Source: Pseudomonadota bacterium
GTDB taxonomy: Bacteria; Desulfobacterota; Desulfobulbia; Desulfobulbales; JAHJIY01
Assembly (NCBI GenBank): GCA_018823175.1
Contig: JAHJIY010000067.1
Span: forward strand, 19,729 to 83,728
DNA: 64,000 nucleotides
Reading direction: 5' to 3'
The notes beneath the pieces are model-generated. The model had not been told where the DNA came from. It searched no databases and was given only the letters and a program-made list of their open reading frames with translations. Positions 10,358 through 18,665 of the stretch are shown piece by piece (position 1 is the first letter of the stretch; every line of letters starts with the position of its first letter). The position numbers and the translations under genes are program-made.

Positions 10358-11728
10358 TTATGGCATTGAGTCGGCGTAGTCATGCTGACTCAGATTTTCA
10401 AATGTCGTAATATAGTCGATAAAGGCCAGATCAATTGAGCCAGTTGGGCCGTTTCGCTGTTTACCGATGATGATTTCGGCAATGCCGCGTTTGGGATTGT
10501 CTTCTGATTTATTGTAAACTTCGTCCCGGTAAATAAAGCAGATGACATCGGCGTCCTGTTCAATGGCGCCTGATTCCCTCAGGTCTGAAAGTTGAGGCCG
10601 CTTGTTTGGTCGGCTTTCCAAACTTCGGTTTAACTGGGACAGGGCAATGACCGGAATTTTTAATTCTTTGGCCATGGCCTTTAATGAGCGGGAGATTTCA
10701 CTGATCTCCTGTTCGCGTCTTTCGGTTGAAGTGCGGCCCCGCATGAGCTGCAGATAGTCAACGACCACCAGTCCCAGATTATGCTCGGTTTTAAGTCGCC
10801 TGGCCTTGGCCCGCATCTCAAGAATCGAGATGGCCGGTGTATCGTCGATGTAGATCGGCGCGTCCTGAAGCATTGCCGTTGCCCTGGCCAGTTTGGGCCA
10901 ATCCGTTTCCTTGATGAATCCGGTCCGGATATTCTGGGAATTGACCCGGCTCACCGAGCAAAGCATTCTCATGCCCAATTGTTCCTTTGACATCTCCAGG
11001 CTGAAAACGCCGACCGGGACCTTGTGAAACATGGCGGCGTTCTGGGCGATATTCATGGCCAGGGCGGTTTTGCCCATACTGGGGCGGGCCGCCAGAATAA
11101 TCAGATCAGATGGTTGTAAGCCGGCCGTCATTTTGTCGAATTCGTGATAGTCGGTGGGGATTCCGGTAATAAGTTCTTTCCGTTCCGACAGTTTTTCGAT
11201 TGTTTTGAAGGCCTCGCTGGCGATAGAACTCATCGGATGAAAGGCTTGCTTGCTTTTTGAGCGGGATATTTCGAAGATGGTTTGTTCGGTATCATCGAGC
11301 AGGCCGTCGATGTCATCCTGTTCTTCGTAACAACGACTGGCAATATCAGTGGTGGTTGATATCAGTTGGCGCAGGATGGATTTTGACCGGACAATATTTG
11401 CGTAATAGGAGATGTTTGCGGCAACCGGGACAATATCAGTCAGAGAAGCTATGTAGGCCGGGCCTCCTGCCTCATTGAGTTTGTTCTGGTCCTGCAGCAG
11501 ACTGGTTATGGTGACCAGATCCTGTGGTTCGGCCTTGTCAAAGAGCTTGATCATGGCCTCGAAGATTATTTTGTGATTGTCACGGTAAAAATCATCCGGA
11601 GTTAATAATTCTACCGCCCTGACTACGGCTCCAGATTGTAAAAGAATAGAACCTAGAACACATTGTTCCGCGTCAAGGTTTTGCGGAGGAAGCCTGTGGT
11701 GAGAAGAGGATTGTTTGGCGGATTCCAT
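10358..11728 (-). CDS. dnaB: Replicative DNA helicase DnaB
   Basis: A 456-residue hexameric replicative helicase with an N-terminal DnaG-interacting domain ([18 protein letters not shown], from residue 14) and a RecA-type motor: Walker [11 protein letters not shown] (~214-223), Walker [10 protein letters not shown], then QLNRSLE and [14 protein letters not shown] (H3/H4 motifs). No intein is visible. Start ATG at 11728, reading MESAKQSS. It is followed within 25 bases by leuS and separated from rplI by a 193-base gap containing a strong hairpin, so it is probably transcribed separately from the ribosomal-protein genes. Confidence 0.97.
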   Translation of the reverse strand: MESAKQSSSHHRLPPQNLDAEQCVLGSILLQSGAVVRAVELLTPDDFYRDNHKIIFEAMIKLFDKAEPQDLVTITSLLQDQNKLNEAGGPAYIASLTDIVPVAANISYYANIVRSKSILRQLISTTTDIASRCYEEQDDIDGLLDDTEQTIFEISRSKSKQAFHPMSSIASEAFKTIEKLSERKELITGIPTDYHEFDKMTAGLQPSDLIILAARPSMGKTALAMNIAQNAAMFHKVPVGVFSLEMSKEQLGMRMLCSVSRVNSQNIRTGFIKETDWPKLARATAMLQDAPIYIDDTPAISILEMRAKARRLKTEHNLGLVVVDYLQLMRGRTSTERREQEISEISRSLKAMAKELKIPVIALSQLNRSLESRPNKRPQLSDLRESGAIEQDADVICFIYRDEVYNKSEDNPKRGIAEIIIGKQRNGPTGSIDLAFIDYITTFENLSQHDYADSMP

Positions 11729-11881
11729 AAAAAACCAGGAGCGGAGGATAATGTATCGATAATAGTGTTAACCCGAATCTGTCGGGGAGACACTAACTGA
11801 CCGGCATCTTTTTGGAATTTGCTGGTCGGTAGACCATTGACTCAGGTCTACGTGCGGCAAAAAAGTATTGCTAAATATATG

Positions 11882-11919
11882 ATTTTGTTCCCCTGCGGAT
11901 TTCCGCAGGGGAACAAAAT
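11882..11919. terminator. Perfect 18-bp hairpin after rplI
   Basis: A perfect palindrome of two 18-base arms (left begins ATTTTGTTCCCC, right ends GGGGAACAAAAT) around a two-base centre. It starts three bases beyond the rplI stop. Neither strand has a clear T-run after the stem, so it is not a textbook intrinsic terminator; transcript 3'-end protection or factor-dependent termination fits better. Confidence 0.6.
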
Positions 11920-11921
11920 GA

Positions 11922-12383
11922 CTATTCTGCCTTTGTTTCGGTCAAGGGAACGATCTGCACCTTTACTTCGGTGTTCATCTGGTAGCCTACCTTTACATTT
12001 ACCATGATTTCACCGAGAGTTTTGATCGGTTCGTCCAGAAGAATTTTCTTCTTGTCGATTTCGACTCCGAGAGCAGCCATTTTAGCCGCAATATCTGCAG
12101 AAGTTACAGAGCCGAAAAGTTTGTTTTCCTCTCCGGCCCGATGTTCGATAACTACGGTGATCCCGGATATTTTCTTGGCCAAGGCTTCAGAGGCTGATCT
12201 TATTTCAGCTTTCTTGGCCTCGATCGCAGATTTTTCCTGTTCCAGGATTGCCAGATTCATTTTGTTGGCCATTACCGCCTTACCGTGAGGGATGAGAAAG
12301 TTACGACCGAATCCGTCCTTTACTTTAACAACATCACCAACTTCACCGAGAGTGTCGATGGTTTTTTTAAGAATAAGTTCCAT
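11922..12383 (-). CDS. rplI: 50S ribosomal protein L9
   Basis: A 153-residue protein of the large ribosomal subunit. The N-terminal rRNA-binding domain shows the L9 signature: ILKKTIDTLGEVGDVVKVK (residues 4-22) and GFGRNFLIPHGKAVMA. A long central helix (KSAIEAKKAEIRS) joins it to the C-terminal domain (LFGSVTSADIAAKM). Length is usual for the family. GGAGG sits just upstream of the ATG at 12383. It lies downstream of rpsF, rpsR and the DUF2232 gene on the same strand. Confidence 0.97.
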   Translation of the reverse strand: MELILKKTIDTLGEVGDVVKVKDGFGRNFLIPHGKAVMANKMNLAILEQEKSAIEAKKAEIRSASEALAKKISGITVVIEHRAGEENKLFGSVTSADIAAKMAALGVEIDKKKILLDEPIKTLGEIMVNVKVGYQMNTEVKVQIVPLTETKAE

Positions 12384-12591
12384 TTTTTACCTCCACCTAA
12401 TCCAGCAGGGCTGGACTCTTTTTAGTACCCCCGGAGGGGGGTAATTTTTTTAAAATATCCTTCGGGTACGCTGTTCAGTATCCTCAGGGTATGAGACCCT
12501 CTACCGTTTCATGCCTTTTCTGATGGCTATCAAAACTACTCATAACATCTGCCTTTCCGGGTAGATGTATAACTCAAAGGGCCTGAATAAT
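12384..12591. other. Intergenic region with two short palindromes (rplI/DUF2232)
   Basis: A 208-base gap inside the ribosomal-protein gene group. It holds TACCCCCGGAGGGGGGTA (from about 12425) followed on the plus strand by seven Ts, and an imperfect dyad GTATCCTCAGGGTA (from about 12478). No open frame of note. The plus-strand T-run points against the direction of the flanking genes, so a terminator role for them is not obvious. Confidence 0.4.
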
Positions 12592-13551
12592 TTATAAACT
12601 ATAATTGTCCTGATCTTTTTTCGGCTTTGGTTTTCTGAAATCAACCCAGACATCAATAAGTCCGGTTATTGCCAATAAGATGACTCCTGAGGCCTGAATA
12701 ATTATCATAAAATAAATCAAGGCTTTTAGTGGTTGTGGCACCAACCATCTGGCCAGTAAACTGGTAAGGACGGCCAAGCCCTGGAAAAAATAGAGAGTCC
12801 CAAGAATAAAAACGAGATTGAGACCAGCTATGTTTAAAACGTTTACCGGCAATATGAAAAACAGCCCGTTGGCAATCACAAATATTACCAGATTTTCGGG
12901 TAACCGCCATTCACTGAACCTGCGCCATGGTGATGGGATGGCCTGTCTTGTCATCAGCCATTGGCCGATAATCATATTGAGACAGGCCGTACTCAAGAGA
13001 GTACTTAGCAGCATACCAGGAAACATTTTAGGGAAAAGGAGTCTTAGTTCCTTGAACGCTGTCTCTATTTCCGCCAGTTCAGTTGGCGACAGTTTCTTGG
13101 TTTTGCTGTACATCTCCAAGGTTGCTACCAATCCCTGATCAAGACTTTCCAGTAATTCCTGGTAGGGATTGATGTTTTCAATGGCACCATAAATTATGGC
13201 CCATATAAACCAACCTGCCATCAACGTTATTGTGACATTTGTCCCAGTCTGGACGGGTGTCAGTTCTTTTTTGAGAGACATTGCCAGAACGAAACCGGCG
13301 GGCAGCATCGCTATAGAAAGGAAGAGCCCCGGGAATGATCCCAAAAAAGTTGTAATGGCCCCCGCAACAAAAACGGCGGCGGCAATGATGTTGGATCCAT
13401 TTCTGAACCCGTATCGCGATAAATAATAGAAGGCTGGCAACGGAACAAAAAACTGTAGCCATACCATTCCAAGATTGACCGCCGGTAAAAATAAAATCAA
13501 TGCGGTAATCGCAACCGCTTCAAGTCGGAGGCTGTCTTGCCGGTAAATCAT
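12592..13551 (-). CDS. DUF2232 (YybS-like) membrane protein
   Basis: A 319-residue integral membrane protein with about seven to eight hydrophobic segments (among them AITALILFLPAVNLGMVWL near the start, NIIAAAVFVAGAITTFLG, and ASGVILLAITGLIDVWV at the end). The position between rpsR and rplI is characteristic of the DUF2232/YybS family in Desulfobacterota and Firmicutes. No enzymatic motif is visible and the function is unknown. The ATG at 13551 is preceded by GAGGA. The charged C-terminus (KPKPKKDQD) is probably cytoplasmic. Confidence 0.85.
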   Translation of the reverse strand: MIYRQDSLRLEAVAITALILFLPAVNLGMVWLQFFVPLPAFYYLSRYGFRNGSNIIAAAVFVAGAITTFLGSFPGLFLSIAMLPAGFVLAMSLKKELTPVQTGTNVTITLMAGWFIWAIIYGAIENINPYQELLESLDQGLVATLEMYSKTKKLSPTELAEIETAFKELRLLFPKMFPGMLLSTLLSTACLNMIIGQWLMTRQAIPSPWRRFSEWRLPENLVIFVIANGLFFILPVNVLNIAGLNLVFILGTLYFFQGLAVLTSLLARWLVPQPLKALIYFMIIIQASGVILLAITGLIDVWVDFRKPKPKKDQDNYSL

Positions 13552-13581
13552 AAATTCCTCGGCAAAGTAATAATTCTTCCC

Positions 13582-13848
13582 TTAGATATTTGGATTGCCG
13601 GTATAAGGCAGCAGGGCAATCTGGCGGGCTCTTTTAATAGCCTCGGTCATCTGACGCTGATGTTTGGCGCAGTTGCCGTAAATACGTCTGGGGATTATTT
13701 TGCTCCGCTCGGTCAGGAAATTACGCAGGGTTCTAACTTCTTTATAGTCAATTACAAGTTCTGTGTCAGTGCAAAACCGACAAACTTTTTTGCGGGTGAA
13801 AGCTTTTCTTTTTCTGACAGGTTGGGTGGTTTTTCTTTTAAATGCCAT
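13582..13848 (-). CDS. rpsR: 30S ribosomal protein S18
   Basis: An 88-residue small-subunit protein. The basic start [17 protein letters not shown] is followed by the conserved core [32 protein letters not shown] and [19 protein letters not shown]. CxxC (VCRFC) may be a zinc-type S18 feature. The ATG at 13848 has GGAG nine bases upstream; an in-frame TTG at 13866 would include that site. S18 binds S6 on the 30S platform, and rpsF lies 78 bases upstream in the same transcript. Confidence 0.96.
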   Translation of the reverse strand: MAFKRKTTQPVRKRKAFTRKKVCRFCTDTELVIDYKEVRTLRNFLTERSKIIPRRIYGNCAKHQRQMTEAIKRARQIALLPYTGNPNI

Positions 13849-13926
13849 TTTTATATCTCCGTTCAAATTTTCGCATAGTCAATGGGGCGTCAAATTGTAC
13901 CAATAAGGAATAGATGAATATTGTTT

Positions 13927-14328
13927 TTATTCATCTTCATCATCAAGGTCTTCGTCTTCTGCCAAATCTTCATCTTCTTCCCCTATCGGAGAGGTTGATT
14001 TTGCGGTCTCAGTCTCAACGCCAGGTTCGGCAGGGATAAATACTTCCTGAGTTTTGACGGTCATATATTTAAGAACACGGTCATCAATTCTGAATATTCT
14101 TTCAAGCTCATCGACTGCCTCGGGCTGACCGGCATATTCGATCAGTACGTAATAGCCTTGTTCTTCTTTATTGATCTGGTAGGCGAGTTTTTTCAGGCCC
14201 CATTTGTCAATTTTGACGATGGAACCGCCAAAGTTCTCAATGATTCCTGTTGTCTTGGCGACAATCTCGTTGATGATCTCATCCCCGGAATTGGGATGGA
14301 TGATAGAAATGGTTTCGTATCTACGCAT
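13927..14328 (-). CDS. rpsF: 30S ribosomal protein S6
   Basis: A 133-residue protein of the 30S platform. The core matches S6: MRRYETISIIHPNSGDE, WGLKKLAYQINKEEQGYYVL and IFRIDDRVLKYMTVK. The C-terminus is an acidic tail (about fifteen Asp/Glu in the last twenty residues), recalling the glutamate-tailed S6 of some bacteria. AAGGAGG lies five bases before the ATG at 14328. It is the first gene of the rpsF-rpsR-DUF2232-rplI group. Confidence 0.96.
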   Translation of the reverse strand: MRRYETISIIHPNSGDEIINEIVAKTTGIIENFGGSIVKIDKWGLKKLAYQINKEEQGYYVLIEYAGQPEAVDELERIFRIDDRVLKYMTVKTQEVFIPAEPGVETETAKSTSPIGEEDEDLAEDEDLDDEDE

Positions 14329-14500
14329 TATTTCCTCCTTGTGGACTTAATGGCCCTCATTCTTGAATCTCGGACAGAGAGCAAGAAGGTTGTATCATGG
14401 CTTCTTTTAGGATACCTGTAATATATTATTGCCGGTCCCTGGAAAAGATCGCCTGTTTAGCACTTTACCCCGTTGGTAAAGGCCAAAAAAATAAACACAT

Positions 14501-14529
14501 CAGATAACATAGTAGCTGTGGACTGTCAA
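14501..14529 (-). promoter_or_regulatory. Sigma70-type promoter of the rpsF operon
   Basis: Reading the minus strand, TTGACA (14529-14524) is followed after exactly 17 bases by TATCTG (14506-14501). The expected start near 14494 gives a ~165-base leader before rpsF. The leader contains a 7-bp hairpin (CTTTACC...GGTAAAG, about 14463-14480) and a GGGACCGG stretch. S6:S18 binding to rpsF leaders is known in other bacteria; whether this leader carries that site is inference. Confidence 0.6.
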
Positions 14530-14600
14530 TTTATTTTGCTGAAGTTCCGTCTCGATTTCAGCAGAATATAGTCATGGATCGGGCTAGGAGTTTTTTGAAA

Positions 14601-15377
14601 TTATAGTTTAGTATTTTTCCACATTTCAAGCAGTTCTGTAATGTCGGTTTCCTGTATTGATTTGCCTGATTTTTCTGATTGTTTTTCAAGGTTTGAGAAG
14701 CGGGTCGTGAATTTGTCAGTCGCGGTCTGTAAGGATTCTTCATTGTTTATGCCGGATAAGCGGCCAATATTTACAAGGGTCAACAATACATCCCCAAGTT
14801 CCTCATTGATTTCCTCATTTATCCCATTGTTTAATGCTGTTTTAAGTTCGGTTATTTCTTCGTCTAGTTTTTCGATTGCCTTCTCCAGGTTTGGCCATTC
14901 AAAACCTGTTTGGGCAATACGTTCGGAAACGCGCTGAGCCCTTTGTAGCGCAGGCAGCGTTTTCGGAAAAGAGAATGACGGTTTCTGTTTTTTGCCCTCG
15001 TTTTCCTCTTCTTTTATCTTGTTCCAGTTTTGCCGCATTTCAGCTTCGGAGTTGAACTTTTTGTCGCTAAAAACATGGGGATGGCGACGGACCATCTTGA
15101 CGGAGATACTTTCAAGGGCATCGGCTACTGTGAAGTCGCCTTTTTCAGCGTAAAGATTACCCAGGAATAATATCTGGAAAAACAGGTCGCCCATTTCCTC
15201 TTTAATATTTTGGATATCATTTAAGTCAATGGCTTCAATAAGTTCATGGGTCTCTTCGAGCAAATATGGTTTGAAGGATTCGATCGTTTGTTTTTGGTCC
15301 CAGGGGCATCCATCTGAACCACGGAGTTTTTTTATGATTTCAATTAATCTAGTTAAATTGGCATTTGTTTTAGGCAT
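14601..15377 (-). CDS. mazG: MazG nucleoside triphosphate pyrophosphohydrolase
   Basis: A 258-residue two-domain MazG that hydrolyses NTPs/dNTPs to monophosphates and pyrophosphate. The first domain carries the metal-binding EExxE (EETHE, 41-45) and EEMGD (60-64) motifs after GCPWDQKQT. The second repeat has DEEIxEL and EELGDVLLTLVN. Length matches E. coli-type MazG. The ATG at 15377 lacks a strong Shine-Dalgarno. It stands alone between the rpsF promoter region and a 389-base gap. Confidence 0.93.
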   Translation of the reverse strand: MPKTNANLTRLIEIIKKLRGSDGCPWDQKQTIESFKPYLLEETHELIEAIDLNDIQNIKEEMGDLFFQILFLGNLYAEKGDFTVADALESISVKMVRRHPHVFSDKKFNSEAEMRQNWNKIKEEENEGKKQKPSFSFPKTLPALQRAQRVSERIAQTGFEWPNLEKAIEKLDEEITELKTALNNGINEEINEELGDVLLTLVNIGRLSGINNEESLQTATDKFTTRFSNLEKQSEKSGKSIQETDITELLEMWKNTKL

Positions 15378-15766
15378 TATTTAGTCCAGGTGAAGAGATT
15401 TGGTCAGGAATTTAGCAGGGCTATTAATAATGATGTTTTCTTTAAACCTTGATTTGATTGGGATTCTGTTGTCTCAAAGTCAAAGTAAATTGAAAAGTTA
15501 GGTTTAAACGGAAACTATTTTGATTTATCAGTAATAATGTGTTATAGTAATTGATAGCAACTAGCCAAAAAGGCTAGCCTGTTCTGGGCTTTATTTTATT
15601 GTTCAATTATTTATCGAGGAGTTCTTTTCTAACATCGTAAATTTATTTTCGTTGAGAGTAATTTTTTCTTGAGTAATTTGAAATCGTTGTATTAAGCTTA
15701 AGTAACAGCATTTGTCCACATAATATATTCTTATCAGGTATTTTAAAGTTGTATGGAGCAAAAATC
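15378..15766. other. Intergenic region with a 6-bp hairpin
   Basis: AT-rich gap between divergent mazG and the AP2-like gene. CTAGCC-AAAAA-GGCTAG at 15561-15577 forms a small hairpin. No convincing open frame and no clear paired promoter elements seen. Confidence 0.35.
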
Positions 15767-16195
15767 ATGTCAAAAAAAATCTTATTAGAAAAACACAAGG
15801 ATATCGCTCGTATTGATCAGGAATCAAAACGTACTCATGGTTGGTATGTGCGAGTGAGGTATTTCGGAAAGACCCATTCCAAATTCTTTTCTGATCGTAA
15901 ATGCGGTGGACGTTATTCCAGTCTGTTAGCAGCCCTTGCTTGGCGCGATGAGACGGAGATCAAGTTGGGCAAGAAAAGAACTGACCGGCATATCGTTACC
16001 GTTAGCAACACCAAGACCGGGGTGGTTGGCGTCAGGCTCAATGATAAACTGAATCGCTATGAAGTAAGTTGGGTTAATCCTTCCGGTAAACAAGGTAAAA
16101 CATCTGTTTCAATTAAAAAGCACGGTAAGAAAAATGCTTTTGAAAAAGCTTGTGATATTAGGAAAATAAAAGAAGACCAGCGTTTGGTTGCTTAA
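15767..16195 (+). CDS. Small AP2-like domain protein (putative DNA-binding)
   Basis: A 142-residue basic protein. The C-terminal half (GVVGVRLNDKLNRYEVSWV, then GKTSVSIKKHGKKNAFEKA) has the three-strand-plus-helix pattern of AP2/ERF-type DNA-binding domains known from phage and mobile-element proteins. The N-terminal half (GWYVRVRYFGKTHSKFF, then AALAWRDE) looks like a second, more diverged copy. Start is ATG 15767 with GGAG nine bases upstream; an in-frame TTG at 15749 would read through that site. It is followed directly by an intrinsic terminator, so it is monocistronic. Function is inferred from fold resemblance only; it could be a remnant of mobile DNA or a regulator. Confidence 0.6.
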   Translation: MSKKILLEKHKDIARIDQESKRTHGWYVRVRYFGKTHSKFFSDRKCGGRYSSLLAALAWRDETEIKLGKKRTDRHIVTVSNTKTGVVGVRLNDKLNRYEVSWVNPSGKQGKTSVSIKKHGKKNAFEKACDIRKIKEDQRLVA

Positions 16196-16216
16196 TAATT
16201 TATCCGCATTTAGAAT

Positions 16217-16252
16217 AAAAACCCCCACGGCCTAAAGATCGTGGGGGTTTTT
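16217..16252 (+). terminator. Rho-independent terminator after the AP2-like gene
   Basis: AAAAACCCCCACG (16217-16229) pairs perfectly with CGTGGGGGTTTTT (16240-16252) around a ten-base loop and is followed by TATTTTTTA. It lies 22 bases after the upstream stop. Confidence 0.85.
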
Positions 16253-16424
16253 ATTTTTTATCTCCGTATTTTTTCATATTAACTTCCGTTGCTCGACCGG
16301 TTTTTTAATGAATACGGCTGCCCCACTGTTTAATAGTTCGTCTTCAGTCTTTATCCCTCATGAAAACACCTGCCGATATCATGCCGATCGCTCGGATATC
16401 TGATATATTGCTATTTGATCTGAA

Positions 16425-16886
16425 TTATTGAATGTTTTTTGCATTGGGGCTGGCGTCAGTTGCAGGTGATAATTCCCTTTTCATGGCCATAACTATTCGG
16501 TGCCCTGCAATAAGACGCGCTCTTAATAACGAAGGCTTACTTGGTTTTACCAGATAGTCATCAGCTCCATTGGTTAAGGCGGCGATTTGTTCTTCCGGTG
16601 ATTTGCGCGAACTGAACATGATTATATAGATGTATTTATTACTCTGGAGTTCACGAATGCTATGACAGACCTGCATACCGTTTAATTTTGGGAGGTTCCA
16701 ATCAAGGATGGCCAATCTTATTTCCGGGTCACGGTCAATGATGATCAAGGCTTCTTCGCCATTTTCTGCCTCTATGGGTTCGTAACCCCATTTTTGGAGA
16801 AAATTGAACAATCCTTTTCTTACCACCGCATTATCTTCAGCAATCAAAACTTTGAGGCGGTTGCCGTTATTTAATGATTCGGACAT
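16425..16886 (-). CDS. Single-domain response regulator (CheY-like receiver)
   Basis: A 153-residue receiver protein with no output domain. Acid pocket Glu17-Asp18, phospho-acceptor Asp62 in AILDWNLPKLNG, Ser92/Ser93 switch residues and Lys114 in YLVKPSKP are all present. The tail after residue 125 is short and polar. GAGGGAG lies just ahead of the ATG at 16886. No cognate kinase is adjacent; the nearest in the window is the hybrid kinase at 53-55 kb. A role as phosphorelay intermediate or motility regulator is inference. Confidence 0.9.
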   Translation of the reverse strand: MSESLNNGNRLKVLIAEDNAVVRKGLFNFLQKWGYEPIEAENGEEALIIIDRDPEIRLAILDWNLPKLNGMQVCHSIRELQSNKYIYIIMFSSRKSPEEQIAALTNGADDYLVKPSKPSLLRARLIAGHRIVMAMKRELSPATDASPNAKNIQ

Positions 16887-17425
16887 TTTCTCCCTCGCAT
16901 GCTTGTCGACGATTTTTTATTTTGTCGTGGTTTTAATCTTGTCATTATTTAGTCTATAGGAAAAATATCCGTAGTGGAAATTTGTTTTTCTGCAATTTCC
17001 AGATTATGGACACAAGGGATAAACTTTTATTATCCAGTTAATTTATGAAATCTCGGGAAGTGAGTGTTTAGTGAAAATCTATTTACTCTTCGATCCGAGA
17101 AAAGTATTTTTCAGATCTTCGTTAATTATCCTGCTGATTTTACGATTACGCTCTATTCTTCTGTTGTTTTCCTCTTGACTCTGTTAATTAATGACACTAT
17201 TATTTCACCCTTTTAGATTTCTTTTATTTCTTGTTCCAAGATAATTAGATTCGTTGTCTTAATCATTGGAACTTAGTTTTTTATGATGCCCACGAGTTTG
17301 GATACTCAAAGGGCATAATCTAAACATATCTCTCAACAAGGGAATAAAAGTAGTCTGGCTTTGCCGGGTTAAGATGAGTTTTTTCCATAATGGTATCTCA
17401 AGGGGTATTTCCTGAGAGGTGCCAC
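16887..17425. other. Gene-free region upstream of the 54-bp repeats
   Basis: About 540 AT-rich bases between the receiver gene and the tandem repeats. I see no credible coding sequence or RNA gene. Confidence 0.4.
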
Positions 17426-17586
17426 GTAAGGGTATAAGTTTCGTTTGAGCCGACAAACGACTCAACTCAGCTTTGTACCGCAAGGGCATAAGTTTCGTTT
17501 GAGTCGACAAGCGACTCAACTCAGCTTTATACCGCAAGGGCATAAGTTTCGTTTGAGTCGACAAGCGACTCAACTCAGCTTTATTG
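17426..17586. repeat. Three tandem copies of a 54-bp palindromic repeat (family A)
   Basis: Units start at 17426, 17480 and 17534. Each contains GGGYATAAGTTTCG, a hairpin (in copies 2-3 TTGAGTCG-ACAAG-CGACTCAA, eight pairs) and AACTCAGCTTTRT. There are no unique spacers, so this is not a CRISPR array. Single copies occur at 50490-50540, 51552-51603 and, diverged, 56511-56584. The array ends 43 bases before the pyrophosphatase start. Confidence 0.8.
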
Positions 17587-17629
17587 TATAGAGTGATTTT
17601 TTAGTCAAATTTTAAGGAGGGTATTAACT

Positions 17630-18553
17630 ATGTCTGTTTATGTTGTGGGACACAAAAGTCCTGATACTGATTCAGTTACTTCAGCCATTGCTTACGCCGA
17701 GTTGAAGAAGGCAATGGGGGTTGATGCTGTACCTGCGATGCAGGGAGAGCTTAACCCTGAAACTACTTTGGTTCTTGAGAAGTTTGGTTTTGCCGCTCCA
17801 GTGATTATGACTGATGGTGCCGGTAAAAAACTGATTCTTGTTGATCATAGTGATATTTCTCAGGCGCCAGATAATCTGGATAAGGCAGAAATTATTGAGA
17901 TTATCGATCATCATAAAATCGGTGATATCACCACCAACAACCCGATTCTTTTTAATGCGCAGCCGGTTGGTTGTACCGGTACTGTTTTGAAGCAGCTTTT
18001 TGAGATCAATAATGTGAAGATCACGAAGAATGTTGCTGGAATCATGCTTGCCGCTATATTGAGTGATACTGTTCTGTTCAAATCTCCAACAACCACTGAG
18101 GCCGATAAAAAAGCCTGTGATGGTCTGGCTAAAATAGCCGGTATTTCTGACATGGCAGCGTTGGCCATGGAAATGTTCAAAGCAAAATCAGCCGTTGCCG
18201 GCGTTCCAGCCCGAGACTTGATTTTCCGTGACTATAAAGATTTTGACATGAAAGGCAAAAAAGTTGGTTGCGGTCAGCTCGAAATGGTTGATCTCTCACT
18301 GATTGACGATATGAGAGATGATCTTTACAAGACCTTGAAAGAAGTTAAGGAAGAGGGTGGTCGTCATACCATCCTTCTGATGCTGACCGATATCATGAAA
18401 GAAGGCACCGACCTGATGGTAATCAGCGATGATGTCTCTTTTGTTGAGAAAGCTTTTAAGGTTAAAATTGATGGTCCGACTGTCTGGATTGACGGTATGA
18501 TGAGCCGTAAGAAACAGACTATCCCACCGTTACAGAGCGCTTTCGGTTGTTAA
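17630..18553 (+). CDS. ppaC: Manganese-dependent inorganic pyrophosphatase (DHH family)
   Basis: A 307-residue family II pyrophosphatase that splits pyrophosphate to phosphate and drives biosynthetic reactions. Metal ligands are visible: His8, Asp12 and Asp14 in GHKSPDTDS, Asp72 in LVDHSD, and the DHH motif at 93-95. The DHHA2 domain ends with the substrate-binding SRKKQTIPPL. No CBS/DRTGG insert is present, so it is the short form. AAGGAGG sits upstream of ATG 17630, and a strong terminator follows, so it is a single-gene unit preceded by the tandem repeats. Confidence 0.96.
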   Translation: MSVYVVGHKSPDTDSVTSAIAYAELKKAMGVDAVPAMQGELNPETTLVLEKFGFAAPVIMTDGAGKKLILVDHSDISQAPDNLDKAEIIEIIDHHKIGDITTNNPILFNAQPVGCTGTVLKQLFEINNVKITKNVAGIMLAAILSDTVLFKSPTTTEADKKACDGLAKIAGISDMAALAMEMFKAKSAVAGVPARDLIFRDYKDFDMKGKKVGCGQLEMVDLSLIDDMRDDLYKTLKEVKEEGGRHTILLMLTDIMKEGTDLMVISDDVSFVEKAFKVKIDGPTVWIDGMMSRKKQTIPPLQSAFGC

Positions 18554-18576
18554 TTTAGTTTAGTTTTTGTGAAATT

Positions 18577-18617
18577 AAAAAGGGGCCGGTGGATTTCTTC
18601 CACCGGCCCCTTTTTTT
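18577..18617 (+). terminator. Bidirectional intrinsic terminator between ppaC and the selenoprotein gene
   Basis: AAAAAGGGGCCGGTGGA pairs with TCCACCGGCCCCTTTTT around a short loop and is flanked by A-run and T-run, so it can end ppaC (plus) and, read in reverse, the convergent cytochrome gene. Confidence 0.88.
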
Positions 18618-18665
18618 GTTTGCTAAAATATATCTATCTGAATCAGTCTAGTCTGACACTTCTGA

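Noticed and set aside
11882..11919. A classical intrinsic terminator after rplI
   Set aside because: The stem is perfect but there is no T-run after it on either strand, so the classical label is not supported, only a hairpin.
17259..17573. A 104-codon minus-strand frame with 18-residue repeats
   Set aside because: The repeats are only the translation of the 54-bp intergenic units; no start signal and no conserved protein features.
17426..17586. CRISPR array
   Set aside because: Repeats are directly adjacent with no unique spacers, and no cas genes are present.
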